Below, in pieces: positions 62,173 through 63,776 of a stretch of DNA of 63,776 nt. Made by a program: the position numbers and the translations under genes. Under the pieces are notes generated by a model, which was given only the letters and a program-made list of their open reading frames with translations, made no database searches and was not told the DNA's origin. The first letter of the stretch is position 1. Each line of letters opens with the position of its first letter. Origin of the DNA: an uncultured Pseudomonadota bacterium (GTDB lineage: Bacteria > Myxococcota_A > UBA796 > CAJQPC01); contig CAJXRZ010000035.1 of the NCBI GenBank assembly GCA_913060515.1, positions 1 to 63,776 on the forward strand, in the 5' to 3' direction.

Positions 62173-63549
62173 TCAGCGCGCTTGGTTCAAGTTCGCTGCG
62201 ACCCGGTAGGCCGCCAAGGCCCCCTGGGTGTCACCCTGCGCCTCGAGAATCTGCCCTTCCAGGTAGTAGAGGTTGGCGCGCTGTGCGGTGTTCAGGGAGC
62301 TGCGGCTCTGTCCTGATCGCAGGTAGCGAAGGGCCGTGGCGCTGTCCCCAGATGCCCGCGCAGCCGAGGCAGCCCTAAAGGCCATGTCCTGCGCGATGCG
62401 TGGGTTGGGGTCATCGATGAGCCCTGCGAAGGTCTGCGCTTTGGCCGAGCCGGACTGCGCCGCGGCGGTGTCAATAGCCGCCTCGAAGCGATCATAGTCC
62501 GAGCCGTCCAGGCCGGTCAGGTACCAACCACCGCGGTAGTCCCGGGGGACCGCAGCGCTCCGTAGACCGTCCATATCGCCAGGCAGTGCCTCTGGCTCAG
62601 CGGGCGCATCCACTTCCTCTTCGTACTCGAAGTTGTCTGCGACGGTGCCGGCATCTTCCGCCTCGGGCGACTTCTCACCACGGAGCTTGAAGCGACCGCT
62701 CTCCTTCACGGACTCAGCGGCGACCTCGTCCAGATCCATCTGGTCGTAGGAGCGGTTGCTGCTCGTCCCGGTCGAGGCCGCGCTGCCGCTGGCTTCGTCC
62801 AAAGACGGCACCGAGTTCTCCACCAGGTCTCCGTAGGAAGAGGAGCTGGAGGAGGGAGCCAGCGGCGCCGGAGCGCGCTTGGCGCTGTCCTCGTTCTGGC
62901 CGCGGGTGGCGCCCATCTGCTCCAGCAGGCTCTTGTTCTGCGTGTCCGGTTCGGCCTCCGCCTTGCTCGGGCTGATCTCTTGGGCCAAGTCCTCGCTCGG
63001 ACGGACGGCATCGTTGCTCATCGCCTGGAGGTCCTTGAGGGCCTCGTCCGCTGCCGGCGGCGGCGCCGGGCTGCGGGTCATTTGCTCCTCTGCTCCGGGC
63101 AGAGCCTGAGGCGCAAGCGCGTCCTCGGGAGAGCCGTTCATGAACTGCGGCCCCACGCTCACCAACACCAGGGCGGCAGCGGCCAGCAGGCCCACACCAC
63201 CCCAGATGCGACGGCGGCGACGCGCCGCCAAGTCGATGACTGGAGCGACCCCCTCAATCTGAGGGTTGTTGGCGGGCTCGAGGTCGACCGAGGCTTGATC
63301 CAAGGGCAGCTCAGCGGAGCGGCCTTGTGGCTCGGATCCCACGGGCCCGGCCGCCGAGGAATCAGCGGCGAAAGGGCCAGTCGTGACCCCCGCCAAGATG
63401 TCGTCCAAAGAGACCGAGGGCGCAGGAGCCAGCTCGGGCCGCAGCGCGATGGCAGCCTGGACCACATCTGGATCCAAGCCGACAGGCGGCGGCGTACCGG
63501 GCTGTTCGAGCCATTCGGCCAACAGCGATGCTTGTGTCTCGGTGTTCAT
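62173..63549 (-). CDS. Putative anti-sigma factor with TPR-like C-terminus
   Basis: A 458-aa single-pass protein. Its ATG overlaps the stop of the sigma-factor gene (ATGA), the usual arrangement for a membrane anti-sigma partner. Residues about 1-105 are cytosolic and include an early helix (TQASLLAEWLEQPG); a basic run ARRRRRR precedes the transmembrane helix at about 112-133. Residues about 135-340 are a low-complexity Pro/Ser/Glu periplasmic spacer, and about 350-458 are TPR-like helices (ATALRYLRSGQSRSSLN, QRANLYYLEGQILEAQGDTQGALAAYRVA). No HCC zinc motif is seen. Confidence 0.7.
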   Translation of the reverse strand: MNTETQASLLAEWLEQPGTPPPVGLDPDVVQAAIALRPELAPAPSVSLDDILAGVTTGPFAADSSAAGPVGSEPQGRSAELPLDQASVDLEPANNPQIEGVAPVIDLAARRRRRIWGGVGLLAAAALVLVSVGPQFMNGSPEDALAPQALPGAEEQMTRSPAPPPAADEALKDLQAMSNDAVRPSEDLAQEISPSKAEAEPDTQNKSLLEQMGATRGQNEDSAKRAPAPLAPSSSSSSYGDLVENSVPSLDEASGSAASTGTSSNRSYDQMDLDEVAAESVKESGRFKLRGEKSPEAEDAGTVADNFEYEEEVDAPAEPEALPGDMDGLRSAAVPRDYRGGWYLTGLDGSDYDRFEAAIDTAAAQSGSAKAQTFAGLIDDPNPRIAQDMAFRAASAARASGDSATALRYLRSGQSRSSLNTAQRANLYYLEGQILEAQGDTQGALAAYRVAANLNQAR

Positions 63550-63733
63550 CTTGGGGGGTACTTCTTGCGAAAGGCCTTGCTGGCCCGGTGTAGAATCACG
63601 TCAAAGTTGCCGACAGTCACGCCCATTTCCGCGGCGCACTCTTCACGATCTCGGTCTTCGATCAGCCGCATGCGTAGTGCCATGGCGTAGCGAGGATTCA
63701 GAGTCGCGAGGGCTTCTTCGACCAGCTCTTGGG
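63546..63733 (-). CDS. ECF-type RNA polymerase sigma factor, C-terminal fragment (cut by contig end)
   Basis: The last 62 codons read in frame to TGA 63548-63546 give QELVEEALATLNPRYAMALR followed by MRLIEDRDREECAAEMGVTV, and NFDVILHRASKAFRKKYPPR. This is a sigma-70 region 4: a helix with 'L-P/N-x-x-x-x-x-L/A-L-R', then the helix-turn-helix EECAAEMGVTVGNFDVILHRA that reads the -35 element. The gene is truncated by the adapter at 63734, so the N-terminal region 2 is missing from the window. The ATGA overlap links it to the downstream anti-sigma candidate. Confidence 0.8.
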
Positions 63734-63776
63734 CTGTCTCTTATACACATCTGACGCTGCCGACGAAGAGGATAGT
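63734..63776. other. Nextera transposase adapter sequence (artefact)
   Basis: From 63734 the sequence reads CTGTCTCTTATACACATCT, the Tn5 mosaic end used in Nextera libraries, and continues with GACGCTGCCGACGA, the matching adapter, plus a few bases. It is untrimmed library sequence and not genomic DNA. Confidence 0.95.

Noticed and set aside
1..63776. tRNA, rRNA, integrase, transposase or phage genes
   Set aside because: I looked for TTCGA-type arm signatures and recombinase motifs and found none that held up; the accessory look of the left side therefore has no visible mobile-element cause.

Overview
The window is a GC-rich (roughly 60-65%) bacterial contig that ends in a Nextera-type adapter remnant, so its right edge is a library artefact and the last gene is cut there. 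The best taxonomic guess is a Myxococcota/Deltaproteobacteria-like Gram-negative. Support: a giant secreted protein with MopE-type and thrombospondin-type-3 calcium repeats and a MYXO-CTERM-like tail; many small lipoproteins with a very short signal, a lipobox and an acidic 'DTG/DSG' linker; sulfatase-TPR proteins; no IS element, phage gene, tRNA, rRNA or CRISPR array was found. This is inference from gene content; no marker gene settles it.  Layout: (1) 1-15,300 is an accessory, low-density stretch: a DUF4419-like protein, about 2 kb of decayed DNA with a dispersed repeat and a frameshifted gene, small lipoproteins, a MopE/beta-helix lipoprotein, a ParB-like and a GNAT protein, a truncated AAC(3)-like fragment, a Tat-exported sulfite-oxidase-like lipoprotein, a DUF2809-like membrane protein and the 1397-aa calcium-repeat protein with its own terminator. 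(2) 15,380-27,827 holds a sulfatase-TPR lipoprotein, a hypothetical protein, two paralogous lipoproteins, a beta-barrel/membrane-protein pair, a methyltransferase, two related glycine-zipper proteins, clpB and a lipoprotein. (3) 27,846-37,568 holds a second sulfatase, a hypothetical protein, a lipoprotein, three tandem paralogous 'calcium motif + L-domain-like' lipoproteins in successive stages of decay, an endonuclease/exonuclease/phosphatase protein and a degenerate GGDEF scaffold protein. (4) 37,574-41,956 holds a SecD-head-like protein, two tandem NAD-isocitrate-dehydrogenase-like subunits with a lipoprotein, an intergenic region rich in inverted repeats and two paralogous tail-anchored proteins.  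(5) 41,986-63,733 is one long minus-strand run with mostly overlapping or few-base junctions. In transcription order: ECF sigma factor (partial) and putative anti-sigma factor; PlsC-like acyltransferase; SDR; lipoprotein; CPA antiporter; TrkA; TrkH; a 1497-aa antiporter fused to a long helical region, an AAA-like domain and a winged-helix-like end; MscS channel; a membrane coiled-coil GEGQ-rich protein; MoxR ATPase; a membrane protein with a large periplasmic part; ABC ATPase; ABC permease; DUF58 protein. The first half is a potassium/proton/turgor module (K+ uptake, K+/H+ exchange, emergency release). The second half is a MoxR-DUF58-ABC envelope module of unknown substrate. Their tight coupling suggests joint regulation of ion balance and envelope state.  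The most novel-looking items are the antiporter-AAA-like fusion within this supercluster, the IDH3-like catalytic/regulatory-looking pair in a bacterium, and the decaying array of L-domain lipoproteins.
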